From NCBI GenBank assembly GCA_902773995.1, contig CACYGL010000029.1, forward strand, positions 1-58,940: a stretch of DNA of 58,940 nt. The letters are read 5' to 3'. Under the pieces are notes generated by a model. That model was not told the origin of the DNA. It searched no databases and saw only the letters and a list, made by a program, of their open reading frames with translations. This stretch comes from an uncultured Coriobacteriaceae bacterium. GTDB taxonomy: Bacteria; Actinomycetota; Coriobacteriia; Coriobacteriales; Atopobiaceae. Shown here in pieces: positions 40,411-49,435 of the stretch (position 1 is its first letter; each line of letters begins with the position of its first letter). Made by a program: the position numbers and the translations under genes.

Positions 40411-41564
40411 ATGAACACCAACATTTCCAGGCGCAACTTCGTCAAGACCGGTGCCGTGGCGGTCGCTGGTCTTGGCCTTGCTGCCTGCGGCGGCAACTCC
40501 GCCTCTTCCGGCTCCAGCTCCGATACCATCAAGGTTGGCCTGATGGGCCCCTACACCGGTGACGTGGCCAGCAGGTCAACAACAACGGCGGCATCAACGG
40601 CAAGCAGGTCGAGCTCGACACCCAGGATGAGAAGGGCGACGCCACCGAGGCCGTCAACGTCTATAACAAGCTCGTCGAGGACGGCGTCGTGGGCATCATC
40701 GGTGACGTGACCTCCACGCCCACCATCGCTGTGGCACAGGCCTCCGTCAAGGACAACATGCCCTGCGTGACTCCCTCCGCAACCGCAGCTGACGTCATCT
40801 CCTACGGCAACAACTACTTCCGTGCCTGCATCACCGACCCGTACCAGGGCAGGCTCATGGCCGACTTCGTCGCCGACCAGGGCTACAAGACCGTGGGCGT
40901 GATTTACAACCAGGGTGGCGACTACGAGCAGGGCGTCGCTGACGCTTTCACCGAGGAGGCCGGCAAGAAGGGCGTCAATGTGAGCGACTCCGAGGGCTAT
41001 CCCTCCGGCGCCACCGACTTCAACTCCCAGCTCACCAACATCATTGCCACCAAGCCTGACGCGATCTTCTCGCCCAACTACTACCAGGACGACGGCAAGA
41101 TCGTGACCCAGGCGAGGAAGCTCGGCTACACCGGCGTCTTCCTGGGTGCCGACGGCTGGTCGAACATCGTTGGCGGCGACGAGGAGTACGCGAGCGCCGA
41201 GGACCTCGAGGGCTGCTACTATGACTGCTCCTTCGTGGCCGAGAACGAGGACGAGAAGGTCCAGGACTTCATCAAGGCCTACAAGGACGAGTACAACGAC
41301 ACACCCTCCAACTTCTGCGCTCTTGGCTATGATGCGGCCATGATTCTCCTCAACGCCATCGAGACCGTCGAGAAGGACGGTAAGGCCGCGTATGGCTCTG
41401 ACGACTATAAGCAGGCCGTCGTCGACGCTATCGCCTCTGGAACCGCCCAGGGCGTGACGGGCGACATCTCCTACTCCGGCACGGGCGACCCCGTGAAGTC
41501 CACTCTGATCATCACCTTCAAGGATGGTGCCCAGGAGGTCTTCAAGACCGTCGAGGGCGAGTAG
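40411..41564 (+). pseudogene. livJ: Broken branched-chain amino-acid-type ABC binding lipoprotein
   Basis: ATG 40411 with AAGGGAGGG upstream. The start, SRRNFVKTGAVAVAGLGLAAC, is a lipoprotein signal with twin-arginine-like RR and a lipobox (LAAC); the mature part begins with a Ser/Gly linker and IKVGLMGPYTGDVA. The frame then breaks near 40562; the other frame resumes as QVNNNGGINGKQVELD and continues to TAG 41564, with the LivJ-type periplasmic-binding fold (VVGIIGDVTSTPTIAVAQ). Homologues have about 20 residues between these pieces, so the lesion looks like a 50-60-nt deletion with frameshift. This would be the surface solute receptor for the LivHMGF transporter that follows. Confidence 0.8.
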
Positions 41565-41586
41565 GTCTTCTGCTAGGTTTAATGAG

Positions 41587-41623
41587 GGAAGCGCCGGGTG
41601 CGCATGCAGCCCCCGGCGCTTCC
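41587..41623 (+). terminator. Intercistronic hairpin between livJ and livH
   Basis: A 12-bp perfect stem GGAAGCGCCGGG / CCCGGCGCTTCC with a 13-nt loop, followed by TTGGTTC. Such hairpins often let the binding protein be made in excess over the permease by partial termination or message stabilisation. Confidence 0.6.
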
Positions 41624-41666
41624 TTGGTTCTACAGGACCCGTGTTCAAGAGAGGAAGTGTTGTGCC

Positions 41667-42542
41667 GTGACGTTTCTGACGCAGGTGCTCAACGGTCTGC
41701 AGCTGGGCAGCATCTACGCACTCGTCGCTCTGGGCTACACGATGGTGTATGGCATCATCCTGCTCCTCAACTTTGCCCATGGCGACATCATCATGGTCGG
41801 TGCCTACATTTCTTGGATCGTCATGAGCCAGTTGGGCCTGAGCCCGGTCCTGGCGATCGTCCTTTCCATCGTGGGGTGCGCCGGCTTGGGCGTGCTCATC
41901 GACAAGGTCGCCTACCAGCCGCTTCGTGAGGCTCCCCGAATGAGCCTGCTCATCACGGCAATCGGCGTCTCGTACTTCCTCGAGAACGGCGCGCAGCTGG
42001 TCTTTGGCGCCGACGCCAAGGTCGTTCCCGAGTACTTCGAGCTGCCGAACTTGAGCATCGGGGACGTGGCCCTCTCGGCGAACGCCATCATCACGATCGT
42101 GGTGACGGCGGTCTCGACCATCGTGCTCACGATTCTCGTGCAGAAGACCAAGCTCGGAAAGGCGATGCGTGCCGTCTCCGAGGACATGGGCGCCGCGCGC
42201 CTCATGGGCATCAACGTGAACAACACGATCTCGTTCACCTTTGCGGTTGGCTCCGCGCTCGCCGGCATCGGCGCCGTGCTCTACAGCATGGCATACTCGC
42301 AGGCAACGCCCACGATGGGCATCATGCTCGGCACCAAGGCATTCGTGGCGGCGGTCCTCGGCGGCATCGGCTCCATCCCCGGCGCCGTCATCGGCGGCCT
42401 TCTCGTTGGCTTCGCCGAGGTGTTCGTCTCTGCCATCGGCCTCTCCGTGTGGCAGGACGCTGTGGTGTTTCTGCTCCTGATCATCGTCCTCGTGGTGAGG
42501 CCCACCGGTATCCTGGGCCGCCCGATGACCGAGAAAGTCTAA
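41667..42542 (+). CDS. livH: LivH-type ABC permease
   Basis: 291 residues, eight or nine hydrophobic helices, one half of the membrane channel of a branched-chain amino-acid (or related) importer. LQLGSIYALVALGYTMVYGI and NFAHGDIIMVGAY at the start, and GTKAFVAAVLGGIGSIPGAVIGG near the end, are the LivH signatures (EAA-type loop). GTG 41667 is chosen as the first start giving the family N-terminus; GAGAGGAAG lies about 10 nt before. LivM follows after 10 bp. Confidence 0.92.
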   Translation: MTFLTQVLNGLQLGSIYALVALGYTMVYGIILLLNFAHGDIIMVGAYISWIVMSQLGLSPVLAIVLSIVGCAGLGVLIDKVAYQPLREAPRMSLLITAIGVSYFLENGAQLVFGADAKVVPEYFELPNLSIGDVALSANAIITIVVTAVSTIVLTILVQKTKLGKAMRAVSEDMGAARLMGINVNNTISFTFAVGSALAGIGAVLYSMAYSQATPTMGIMLGTKAFVAAVLGGIGSIPGAVIGGLLVGFAEVFVSAIGLSVWQDAVVFLLLIIVLVVRPTGILGRPMTEKV

Positions 42543-42552
42543 GGAGGAAGCC

Positions 42553-43752
42553 GTGACTGCTTCAAAGACATCAACAGCGCCGACAGGCGCGCCGGCTGCC
42601 TCCGGCTACCGCAGCCTCTCCATGCCCGTGCGCTATCTGATCAACGCAGTCCTCGTCGTAGTGTTCCTCGTCGTGGGCGAGCTCATGATCGACGGCGGCG
42701 TGGTGAGCCGCTACCAGACCGGCGTCATCGAGCAGATTGGCATCTACATCATCCTCGCCGTCTCGCTCAACATCGCGACCGGCTACCTCGGCCAGCTGCC
42801 GCTCGGCCATGCCGGCTTCATGTCGGTGGGTGGCTACTCCTGCGCCATCTTCATCATGAGGATGATGGACACGATGGGCGTGACCGCGCGCGACTTTGCC
42901 ACGGGCACCCCAGCCGCCGCGCTCCTCTTTGTGCTCGGCATCATCTTCGGTGGCGTGTGCGCCGCCCTCTGCGGCCTCATCATCGGCGTCCCGGCGCTGC
43001 GCCTCAAGGGCGACTACCTGGCCATCATTACCCTGGGCTTTGCCGAGATCATCCGCGTGGTCATGCAAAACATCGACGGCGTCCTTGGGTTCACGCTCAC
43101 CGGCGGCGCAAAGGGCCTCACTGGCATCCCCGGGTACACGAACTTCCTCAACACATTCATCGTGGTTGCCATCTCGCTCTTCCTCATCCACACCATGATG
43201 AAGTCGCGCCACGGCCGCGCCGTCCTCTCCATCCGCGACAACGAGATCGCGGCCGAGTCCTGCGGCGTCAACACCACGTACTACAAGACGCTCGCCTTCG
43301 TGGCCTCCGCGTTCTTCGCGGGCGTCGCCGGCGGCCTCTACGCGGGCTGCATCGGCGTCATGGCTCCCGCCAAGTTCGGGTTCATGAAGTCGATCGAGAT
43401 TCTGGTCATGGTGGTTCTCGGCGGCATGGGCTCCATGCTCGGCTCCGTCATCTCCGCGACCGTCCTCACGATCCTGCCCGAGGCACTGCGCGCCGTCTCC
43501 GACTACCGCATGGTCGTCTACGCCATCGTGCTGATCCTGGTCATGATCTTCCGTCCCGAGGGCCTTCTCGGCGACTACGACTTCTCGATGTCGCGCGTGA
43601 TCGAGCGCATCATGAACCACGGCAAGCGCCCGGAGGACTTCGCGCCCGTGGCGGCTGTCGCAGAGGCAGCCACGCCTGCAGCGGCCTCGGTGGCCGTGCC
43701 TGCAGCTGCGCCAGGCAAGGAAACGGGGAGGGAGGCCAACGACCATGAGTAG
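42553..43752 (+). CDS. livM: LivM-type ABC permease
   Basis: 399 residues; the partner channel subunit. Core signatures: SLNIATGYLGQLPLGHAGFM, PALRLKGDYLAIITLGFAEI and AAESCGVNTTYYK, then VVLGGMGSMLGSVIS. GTG 42553 follows AAGGAGGAAG. An extra C-terminal tail of about 45 residues after the last helix is Ala/Val-rich (AAVAEAATPAAASVAVPAAA) and probably disordered. Its last 8 bp overlap livG, so the two are coupled. Confidence 0.93.
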   Translation: MTASKTSTAPTGAPAASGYRSLSMPVRYLINAVLVVVFLVVGELMIDGGVVSRYQTGVIEQIGIYIILAVSLNIATGYLGQLPLGHAGFMSVGGYSCAIFIMRMMDTMGVTARDFATGTPAAALLFVLGIIFGGVCAALCGLIIGVPALRLKGDYLAIITLGFAEIIRVVMQNIDGVLGFTLTGGAKGLTGIPGYTNFLNTFIVVAISLFLIHTMMKSRHGRAVLSIRDNEIAAESCGVNTTYYKTLAFVASAFFAGVAGGLYAGCIGVMAPAKFGFMKSIEILVMVVLGGMGSMLGSVISATVLTILPEALRAVSDYRMVVYAIVLILVMIFRPEGLLGDYDFSMSRVIERIMNHGKRPEDFAPVAAVAEAATPAAASVAVPAAAPGKETGREANDHE

Positions 43753-44647
43753 TGACGAGACCACAAAGACCGAGGCTGTCGCCGAGAACAGCGCGGCCGC
43801 GCCTGCCAAGCGCCACCGCCCCGTGCTCGTGCAGATGGAGACCCCCAACCTCGTCCCCGAGCGCGAGCTTGGCAAGATGCCCGTGCTCCAGGCGGAGCAC
43901 CTCGGCATCGACTTCGGCGGCCTCACCGCCGTCGACGACTTCAACATCGCCATGGGCCGCACCGAGATCTCTGGCCTCATCGGCCCCAACGGCGCAGGCA
44001 AGACGACCATCTTCAACCTGCTCACCAACGTGTACAAGCCAACACGCGGCACCATCCTGCTCGACGGCTACGACACGGCGGGGAAGAGCGTCGTCGAGGT
44101 CAACAAGATGGGCATCGCCCGCACCTTCCAGAACATCCGCCTCTTCAACAAGATGACGGTCGAGGAGAACGTCCTGGTTGGCCTTGGCAACTCCATGTCC
44201 ACGCACCTGTTCACGGACGTGTTCCGCCTCCCCAAGCACTGGAAGCAGGAGGCCGAGTTCCACGACAAGGCGATGGACCTTCTCGGCATCTTCAACATGC
44301 AGGGCCTGGCCCACGAGCGTGCCGGCAACCTCCCGTACGGGGCCCAGCGCCGACTCGAGATTCTGCGTGCGCTTGCCACCAACCCCAAGGTCCTGCTCCT
44401 CGACGAGCCTGCGGCCGGCATGAACCCCGCCGAGACCGAGGAGCTCATGGAGAACATCGAGAAGATCCGCGACGACTTCCAGATCGCCATCCTGCTCATC
44501 GAGCACGACATGAGCTTCGTCATGGGCATCTGCGAGGTCATCGGCGTCCTGGACTACGGGCGCATCATCGCGAAGGGCACGCCCGAGGAGATCCAGAACG
44601 ACCCTAAGGTCATCGAGGCGTACCTCGGCAAGCAGGGGGTGAAGTAG
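43745..44647 (+). CDS. livG: LivG-type ABC ATPase
   Basis: 300 residues. Walker A GPNGAGKTT, Q-loop ARTFQNIRLF, a LivG-type insertion, signature region LPYGAQRRLEILRAL (divergent LSGGQ), Walker B VLLLDEPAAGMNP and H-loop LIEHDM. The first 45 residues before LGIDFGGLTAVDDF are an extra Ala/Glu-rich segment not present in typical LivG (about 255 residues). Cytoplasmic motor paired with LivF. Confidence 0.94.
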   Translation: MSSDETTKTEAVAENSAAAPAKRHRPVLVQMETPNLVPERELGKMPVLQAEHLGIDFGGLTAVDDFNIAMGRTEISGLIGPNGAGKTTIFNLLTNVYKPTRGTILLDGYDTAGKSVVEVNKMGIARTFQNIRLFNKMTVEENVLVGLGNSMSTHLFTDVFRLPKHWKQEAEFHDKAMDLLGIFNMQGLAHERAGNLPYGAQRRLEILRALATNPKVLLLDEPAAGMNPAETEELMENIEKIRDDFQIAILLIEHDMSFVMGICEVIGVLDYGRIIAKGTPEEIQNDPKVIEAYLGKQGVK

Positions 44648-45355
44648 ATGTCCATGCTTTCCGTAAGCAACCTCGCCGTGTCGTATGGCGCGATCAAGGC
44701 GGTCAAGGGCATCTCGTTCGACATCGACGAGGGCGAGATCGTGACCCTCATCGGCGCGAACGGCGCAGGCAAGTCGACCACGCTCAACACCATCGCCGGG
44801 CTCATCAAGCCCGACTCCGGCAGCATCAAGTTCAAGGGCGAGGAGCTCGTGGGCATCAAGCCCCACAAGATCGTGGAGCGCGGGCTTGCCCTGTGCCCCG
44901 AGGGGCGCCGCGTCTTCACGCACATGACCGTCGCCGAGAACCTCGACATGGGTGGCTACACGCGTACCGATGCCGAGAACAAGGAGACGCTCGAGCTTGT
45001 CTACGAGCACTTCCCGCGCCTGAAGGAGCGCATGAATCAGGTTGCCGGTACGCTCTCCGGCGGCGAGCAGCAGATGCTTGCCATGGGACGCGCCCTCATG
45101 AGCCATCCCAAGCTCCTCATGCTCGACGAGCCCTCGATGGGCCTGGCGCCCATCCTGGTGGACGAGATCTTTGCGATCATCCAGGCGCTCAACGAGAACG
45201 GCACCACGATCCTCCTGGTCGAGCAGAACGCCAACATGGCGCTCAAGGTTGCCGCTCGCGGCTACGTGCTCGAGACCGGCAAGATCGTGAAGACCGGCAC
45301 CGGCGCCGAGCTTCTCGTTGACGACGACGTCCGCAAGGCCTACCTCGGCGGATGA
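44648..45355 (+). CDS. livF: LivF-type ABC ATPase
   Basis: 235 residues, standard length. Walker A GANGAGKST, LSGGEQQMLAMGRALM signature, Walker B LLMLDEPSMGLAP, H-loop LVEQNAN. It starts directly at the base after the livG stop, so LivG and LivF are produced together as the ATPase pair. A hairpin at 45362-45387 follows. Confidence 0.96.
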   Translation: MSMLSVSNLAVSYGAIKAVKGISFDIDEGEIVTLIGANGAGKSTTLNTIAGLIKPDSGSIKFKGEELVGIKPHKIVERGLALCPEGRRVFTHMTVAENLDMGGYTRTDAENKETLELVYEHFPRLKERMNQVAGTLSGGEQQMLAMGRALMSHPKLLMLDEPSMGLAPILVDEIFAIIQALNENGTTILLVEQNANMALKVAARGYVLETGKIVKTGTGAELLVDDDVRKAYLGG

Positions 45356-45361
45356 GGCAAG

Positions 45362-45387
45362 GGAGACAGAGGGGCGTCCCTTTGTCT
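45362..45387 (+). terminator. Hairpin after livF
   Basis: GAGACAGAGGG and CCCTTTGTCTC pair with one G-T; no T-run follows, so the strength is doubtful. Confidence 0.4.
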
Positions 45388-45399
45388 CATCGTCCTGCA

Positions 45400-45510
45400 A
45401 CAACGCGCCCTCCGGCGAGAGCACGCGATGGCAAATGCGGCTCTCCGGAGACAAATCGTCTACGGAGAGGGGGCTTGTGTCGCAATCTGCGTTATAAGTC
45501 CTCCTCCGGC
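45400..45510. repeat. Diverged 61-bp-family hairpins
   Basis: Contains CTCTCCGGAGAC paired with GTCTACGGAGAG (45441-45469) and the family trailer CTTGTGTCGCAATC, in the orientation of the 37181 array. Stems again keep pairing despite changed sequence. Confidence 0.5.
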
Positions 45511-45599
45511 GACAATGGAATTGAGGGGGTACAATCGGTTCCCGTTGGCGCCACCAAGCGTGGCGCGAGAAGCACGCAGCCAAAGGGGAGGGGTCAACC

Positions 45600-47903
45600 G
45601 TGCGCTTCGCGAGCGTCGCACTTGACATACCCACGCGCTCCCTCGAGGGCACGTTCGACTACGCCATCCCCGAGGCCATCGAGGACCAGGTAGCCGTTGG
45701 AGCCACGGTACTCGTGCCCTTCTCGCACAGGAGCGCCGTGGGCTACGTGATGGCTACCTCGGACGAGCCGCCCGTAGACGTGGCGCCATCGCGCCTGCTC
45801 GCTGTGGCGCAGGTGCTTGCTCCCGCGGCGTTTGGCCCGCACTCCGCTGCCGTGGCGCGCTGGATCGCGCACGAGTACGCCTGCCCGCTCGCAGACGCCG
45901 TGCGGCTCTTCCTCGCCCCTGGCCAGAAGGTCCGCGTTACCCGCGAGTCGCCTGACGCCCCGTGGGAGCTTGTCGCCGAGAAGGCCGCGCCCGCCGACGC
46001 CCGATGGGTCTCGCTCGCACCGGGCGCCCGGGGCTTCGAGCCCGCGCGCAACGCCAGCCGCCAGCGCGAGGTCCTGGAGGCACTCTCTGCCGGGGCCATG
46101 CGCCTGGCCGAGCTCTCGGCCACCATTCCCGGCGCCTCGACAGCCGTGAACGCGCTGGCAAAGCGCGGTGTGGTGTCGGTCGAGACGCGCCGGCAGATTC
46201 GCGGCGGCGAGAAGACCACGCTCTCCTCGGCGCATGCCCCGCGGCCGGAGCACCTCACGCAAGGCCAGCTTGCCGCTGTTGTGGCCATCGACGAAGCCCG
46301 CTCCCGCGCTGCGGGAGACGTGGTCCTCGTGGACGGCGTCACAGGCTCTGGCAAGACGGAGGTCTACCTCGAGGCCATCGAGCGCGCCCTTGCCGCGGGC
46401 AAGGGCGCCCTGGTCCTCGTGCCAGAGATCTCGCTCACGGCGCAGACCGTGGGCCGCTTCCGCTCGCGCTTTGGCGACGACGTGGCCGTGCTCCACTCGC
46501 GCCTCTCGACCGGCGAGCGCTTCGACCAGTGGGACCTCGTGCGCCAGGGCGCCGTCCACGTGGTGGTGGGCGCGCGCTCCGCGCTCTTCGCGCCGCTCGC
46601 CAACGTGGGTCTCATCATCATCGACGAGGAGCACGAGTCCTCCTACAAGCAGGACTCAAGCCCGCGCTACCACGCGCGCGAGGTTGCGGCGCGCATGGCC
46701 CAGGAGTGGGGCAGTGCGCTGGTGCTCGGCTCGGCCACGCCTTCGCTCGAGAGCCTTCGCCGCTGCGAGGTGGGCTCATGGCGCGGCGCGCGCTGGACGC
46801 GCGTGGAGATGCCCGAGAGGCCCGGCGGCGCCGTGCTCCCCAAGGTCAGCATCGTGGATATGGCGTCGCAGTTCCGCGGGGGCTCGCGCTCCGTCTTCTC
46901 GGAGCCCCTGCGCCGCGCGCTCGAAGGCGTGGCCGAGAGGCGCGAGAAGGCCGTGCTGCTCTTGAACAGGCGCGGCTTTGCAAACTTCCTCATGTGCCGC
47001 GAGTGCGGCTGCGTGCCCGAGTGCCCGCACTGCTCCACGGCACTCACGTACCACGAGCGAACCCACTCGCTCGTATGCCACACCTGCGGCCGCAGCTGGC
47101 CCGTGCGCGCCTATCCCGACCCGTCCACGCGCTGTCCCAACTGCGGCAGCCGCTACCTGGGCGCCTACGGCGTGGGCACCCAGCGCGTGGAGGACGAGCT
47201 CGCCATGCTCCTGCCAGAAGACGTTGAGGTCATCCGCATGGACGCGGACACAACGCGTGCAAAGGGTGCCCACCAGCGCCTGCTCGAGCAGTTCGACGCG
47301 GCGGAGTGCGCGGTTCTCGTGGGTACGCAGATGATAGCCAAGGGACTCGACTTCCCTGAGGTCACGCTCGTGGGCGTCATCAACGCGGACACCATGCTCA
47401 AGCTTCCCGACTTCCGCGCGGCCGAGAGGACCTACGACCTCCTGGAGCAGGTGGCGGGCCGGGCCGGCAGGGGAGGGCGCCCAGGCGAGGTCATCGTGCA
47501 GACCTACTGGGCCACGCACCCTGCCATGCAGGCGGTCCTCTCGCACCGGCGCGACGTCTTTCTCGCCCCCGAGCTGGCCGAGCGCAAGGAGGCCTCGTAC
47601 CCGCCGTTCTCGCGCCTTGCAAACGTCCTGGTGTGGGGCAAGAATGCCCGCGCCGTGGGCGACGCGTCAGCCAAGATGGCAGCCGCCCTGCGCGAGAAGG
47701 TCGCTGACCTTCCTGGCTGGGAGGTCCTGGGTCCCGCGGACTGCGTGAAGGCTCGCGTGAAGGACAGGACCCGTCGCCACGTGATGGTGAAGGCACCCCT
47801 CGACGCCGACCTTGGTGGTGTGGTCTCGGAGTGCGCTGCAGGCATAGGGCGCGGTATGGGTATTAACATGGCATTGGACATAGACGCCTACGACCTCATG
47901 TAG
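45600..47903 (+). CDS. priA: Primosomal protein N' (PriA helicase)
   Basis: 767 residues. Restarts stalled replication forks by binding branched DNA and unwinding 3' to 5'. The N-terminal DNA-binding domain (1-110) precedes Walker A GVTGSGKTE (about 246) and DEEH (about 342). The zinc-binding insert is CRECGCVPECPHCSTALTYH with CHTCGRSWPV and CPNCGS, and the helicase block VGTQMIAKGLDFPEVTLV is present. GTG 45600 has GGGGAGGGG upstream. First gene of a priA-def-fmt-rsmB row, a classic bacterial arrangement. Confidence 0.96.
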   Translation: MRFASVALDIPTRSLEGTFDYAIPEAIEDQVAVGATVLVPFSHRSAVGYVMATSDEPPVDVAPSRLLAVAQVLAPAAFGPHSAAVARWIAHEYACPLADAVRLFLAPGQKVRVTRESPDAPWELVAEKAAPADARWVSLAPGARGFEPARNASRQREVLEALSAGAMRLAELSATIPGASTAVNALAKRGVVSVETRRQIRGGEKTTLSSAHAPRPEHLTQGQLAAVVAIDEARSRAAGDVVLVDGVTGSGKTEVYLEAIERALAAGKGALVLVPEISLTAQTVGRFRSRFGDDVAVLHSRLSTGERFDQWDLVRQGAVHVVVGARSALFAPLANVGLIIIDEEHESSYKQDSSPRYHAREVAARMAQEWGSALVLGSATPSLESLRRCEVGSWRGARWTRVEMPERPGGAVLPKVSIVDMASQFRGGSRSVFSEPLRRALEGVAERREKAVLLLNRRGFANFLMCRECGCVPECPHCSTALTYHERTHSLVCHTCGRSWPVRAYPDPSTRCPNCGSRYLGAYGVGTQRVEDELAMLLPEDVEVIRMDADTTRAKGAHQRLLEQFDAAECAVLVGTQMIAKGLDFPEVTLVGVINADTMLKLPDFRAAERTYDLLEQVAGRAGRGGRPGEVIVQTYWATHPAMQAVLSHRRDVFLAPELAERKEASYPPFSRLANVLVWGKNARAVGDASAKMAAALREKVADLPGWEVLGPADCVKARVKDRTRRHVMVKAPLDADLGGVVSECAAGIGRGMGINMALDIDAYDLM

Positions 47904-47949
47904 GCAAGACACAACCCGCGCGAGGATTCGCGCTGCATTGGAGGATGCA

Positions 47950-48504
47950 ATGAACCCCCTGGACGAAATCGTGCTCTCGCCCGCACCCGTGCTTACCGAG
48001 GAGTGCGCGCCCGTCGAGAAGATCGACGACGAGATTCGCGCCCTTGCCAAGCGCATGCTGCGCGACATGTACGCCGCCGACGGCTGCGGCCTTGCCGCCC
48101 CGCAGGTGGGCGTTGCCAAGCAGGTCGTGGTGATTGACGTCGACTGGTCGGGCAAGGGCTCCAAGAAGAACCCCTACGTGCTCATCAACCCCAAGGTCAT
48201 CACGGCGGACGGCCCCGAGCGCACCACGGGCGAGGGGTGCCTCTCGTTCCCCGGCATCACGGTCGAGGTCAAGCGTCCCAGCCACGTGGTTGTGCAGGCG
48301 CTCGACCTGGACGGCGACCTCTTGCAGTACGAGGCGGCGGACAACCTCCTTGCCGTGTGCCTACAGCACGAGATAGACCACCTGCACGGAGTGACCATGA
48401 TTGATCACCTGTCTCCTTCGGCGCGCGTGCGTGCGATGTCTGAGTACCAGGACGCGCTCGACGCCGGCGCGCGCCCTGGCGACGTGGAGGTCGAGGAGGA
48501 CTAG
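47950..48504 (+). CDS. def: Peptide deformylase
   Basis: 184 residues. Metal-dependent removal of the formyl group from nascent proteins. The three motifs are present: GCGLAAPQ (45-52), EGCLS (95-99) and HEIDH (140-144). ATG 47950 with GGAGG five bases away. Followed by fmt after 1 bp. Confidence 0.96.
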   Translation: MNPLDEIVLSPAPVLTEECAPVEKIDDEIRALAKRMLRDMYAADGCGLAAPQVGVAKQVVVIDVDWSGKGSKKNPYVLINPKVITADGPERTTGEGCLSFPGITVEVKRPSHVVVQALDLDGDLLQYEAADNLLAVCLQHEIDHLHGVTMIDHLSPSARVRAMSEYQDALDAGARPGDVEVEED

Positions 48505-48505
48505 C

Positions 48506-49432
48506 ATGCGCATTGTCTTCATGGGCACCCCCGAGTTTGCGGTGCCTTCGCTCAAGGCCGTTGCCGGCGCCTACGACGTCACGCTCGTGGTGACGCGCCC
48601 CGATGCCGTGCGCTCGCGTGGCAAGAGGCTCGAGCCCTCGCCCGTGAAGGCATGCGCCCTCGAGCTGGGCCTTCCCGTGTTCGAGGCCAAGCGTATGGAC
48701 GCCGCGGCAATCGACGCCGTGCGTTCCGCAGCGCCTGACCTTATCTGCGTTGTGGCGTTTGGCTGCATACTGCCGGACGAGCTTCTCGCCGTGGCGCCCC
48801 TGGGCGCCATCAACGTGCACGGCTCGCTGCTGCCGCGCTGGCGCGGCGCGGCCCCCATCCAGCGCGCGATCCTTGCCGGGGACGAGAAGACCGGCGTCTC
48901 CATCATGCGCGTGGCGCACGATCTTGACGCCGGCGCATGGTGCCGTCAGGTGTCCACGCCCATTGGCACCAAGACGGCTGGTCAGCTCTTTGACGAGCTG
49001 GCGCAGGCGGGCGCGCCCGAGCTTGTCGCCGCGGCAGCGCAGATTGCCGACGGCACCGTGACCTGGCACGAGCAGGATCCCAACCAGGTCACGATTGCCG
49101 AGAAGGTCAAGAAGGACGAGATGCGCCTCGACCCGGCAGACACGTGCGCGGCAAACGCGCTTCGCGTGCAGGCCTCGACCGACGCTGCGCCGGCGCGCTG
49201 CCAGGTTGCGGGTAAGGGCATGCGTGTCGTGTGCGCCGCAGTGGCGGATGCCAATGCCCCGCAGGTGGCGGCTGGTGCTGTTGCGCTTGCCCACGGTCGC
49301 GTGCTTCTCGGCTGCGCCAACGGGGCGCTTGAGCTTCTCCGCGTGAAGCCCGACGGCAAGCGCGAGATGGACGCCTCGGCCTGGGCGCAGGGTCTCCACG
49401 GCGGCAACGGTGCCACCTGGGAGCGTGCCTAG
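48506..49432 (+). CDS. fmt: Methionyl-tRNA formyltransferase
   Basis: 308 residues. Transfers a formyl group from 10-formyl-THF to initiator Met-tRNA. RIVFMGTPEFAVPSL opens the protein, and NVHGSLLPRWRGAAPIQRAI (about residues 106-125) holds the catalytic Asn-His motif. The C-terminal OB-like tRNA-binding domain is present. It follows def directly, with rsmB 3 bp downstream. Confidence 0.95.
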   Translation: MRIVFMGTPEFAVPSLKAVAGAYDVTLVVTRPDAVRSRGKRLEPSPVKACALELGLPVFEAKRMDAAAIDAVRSAAPDLICVVAFGCILPDELLAVAPLGAINVHGSLLPRWRGAAPIQRAILAGDEKTGVSIMRVAHDLDAGAWCRQVSTPIGTKTAGQLFDELAQAGAPELVAAAAQIADGTVTWHEQDPNQVTIAEKVKKDEMRLDPADTCAANALRVQASTDAAPARCQVAGKGMRVVCAAVADANAPQVAAGAVALAHGRVLLGCANGALELLRVKPDGKREMDASAWAQGLHGGNGATWERA

Positions 49433-49435
49433 CGC

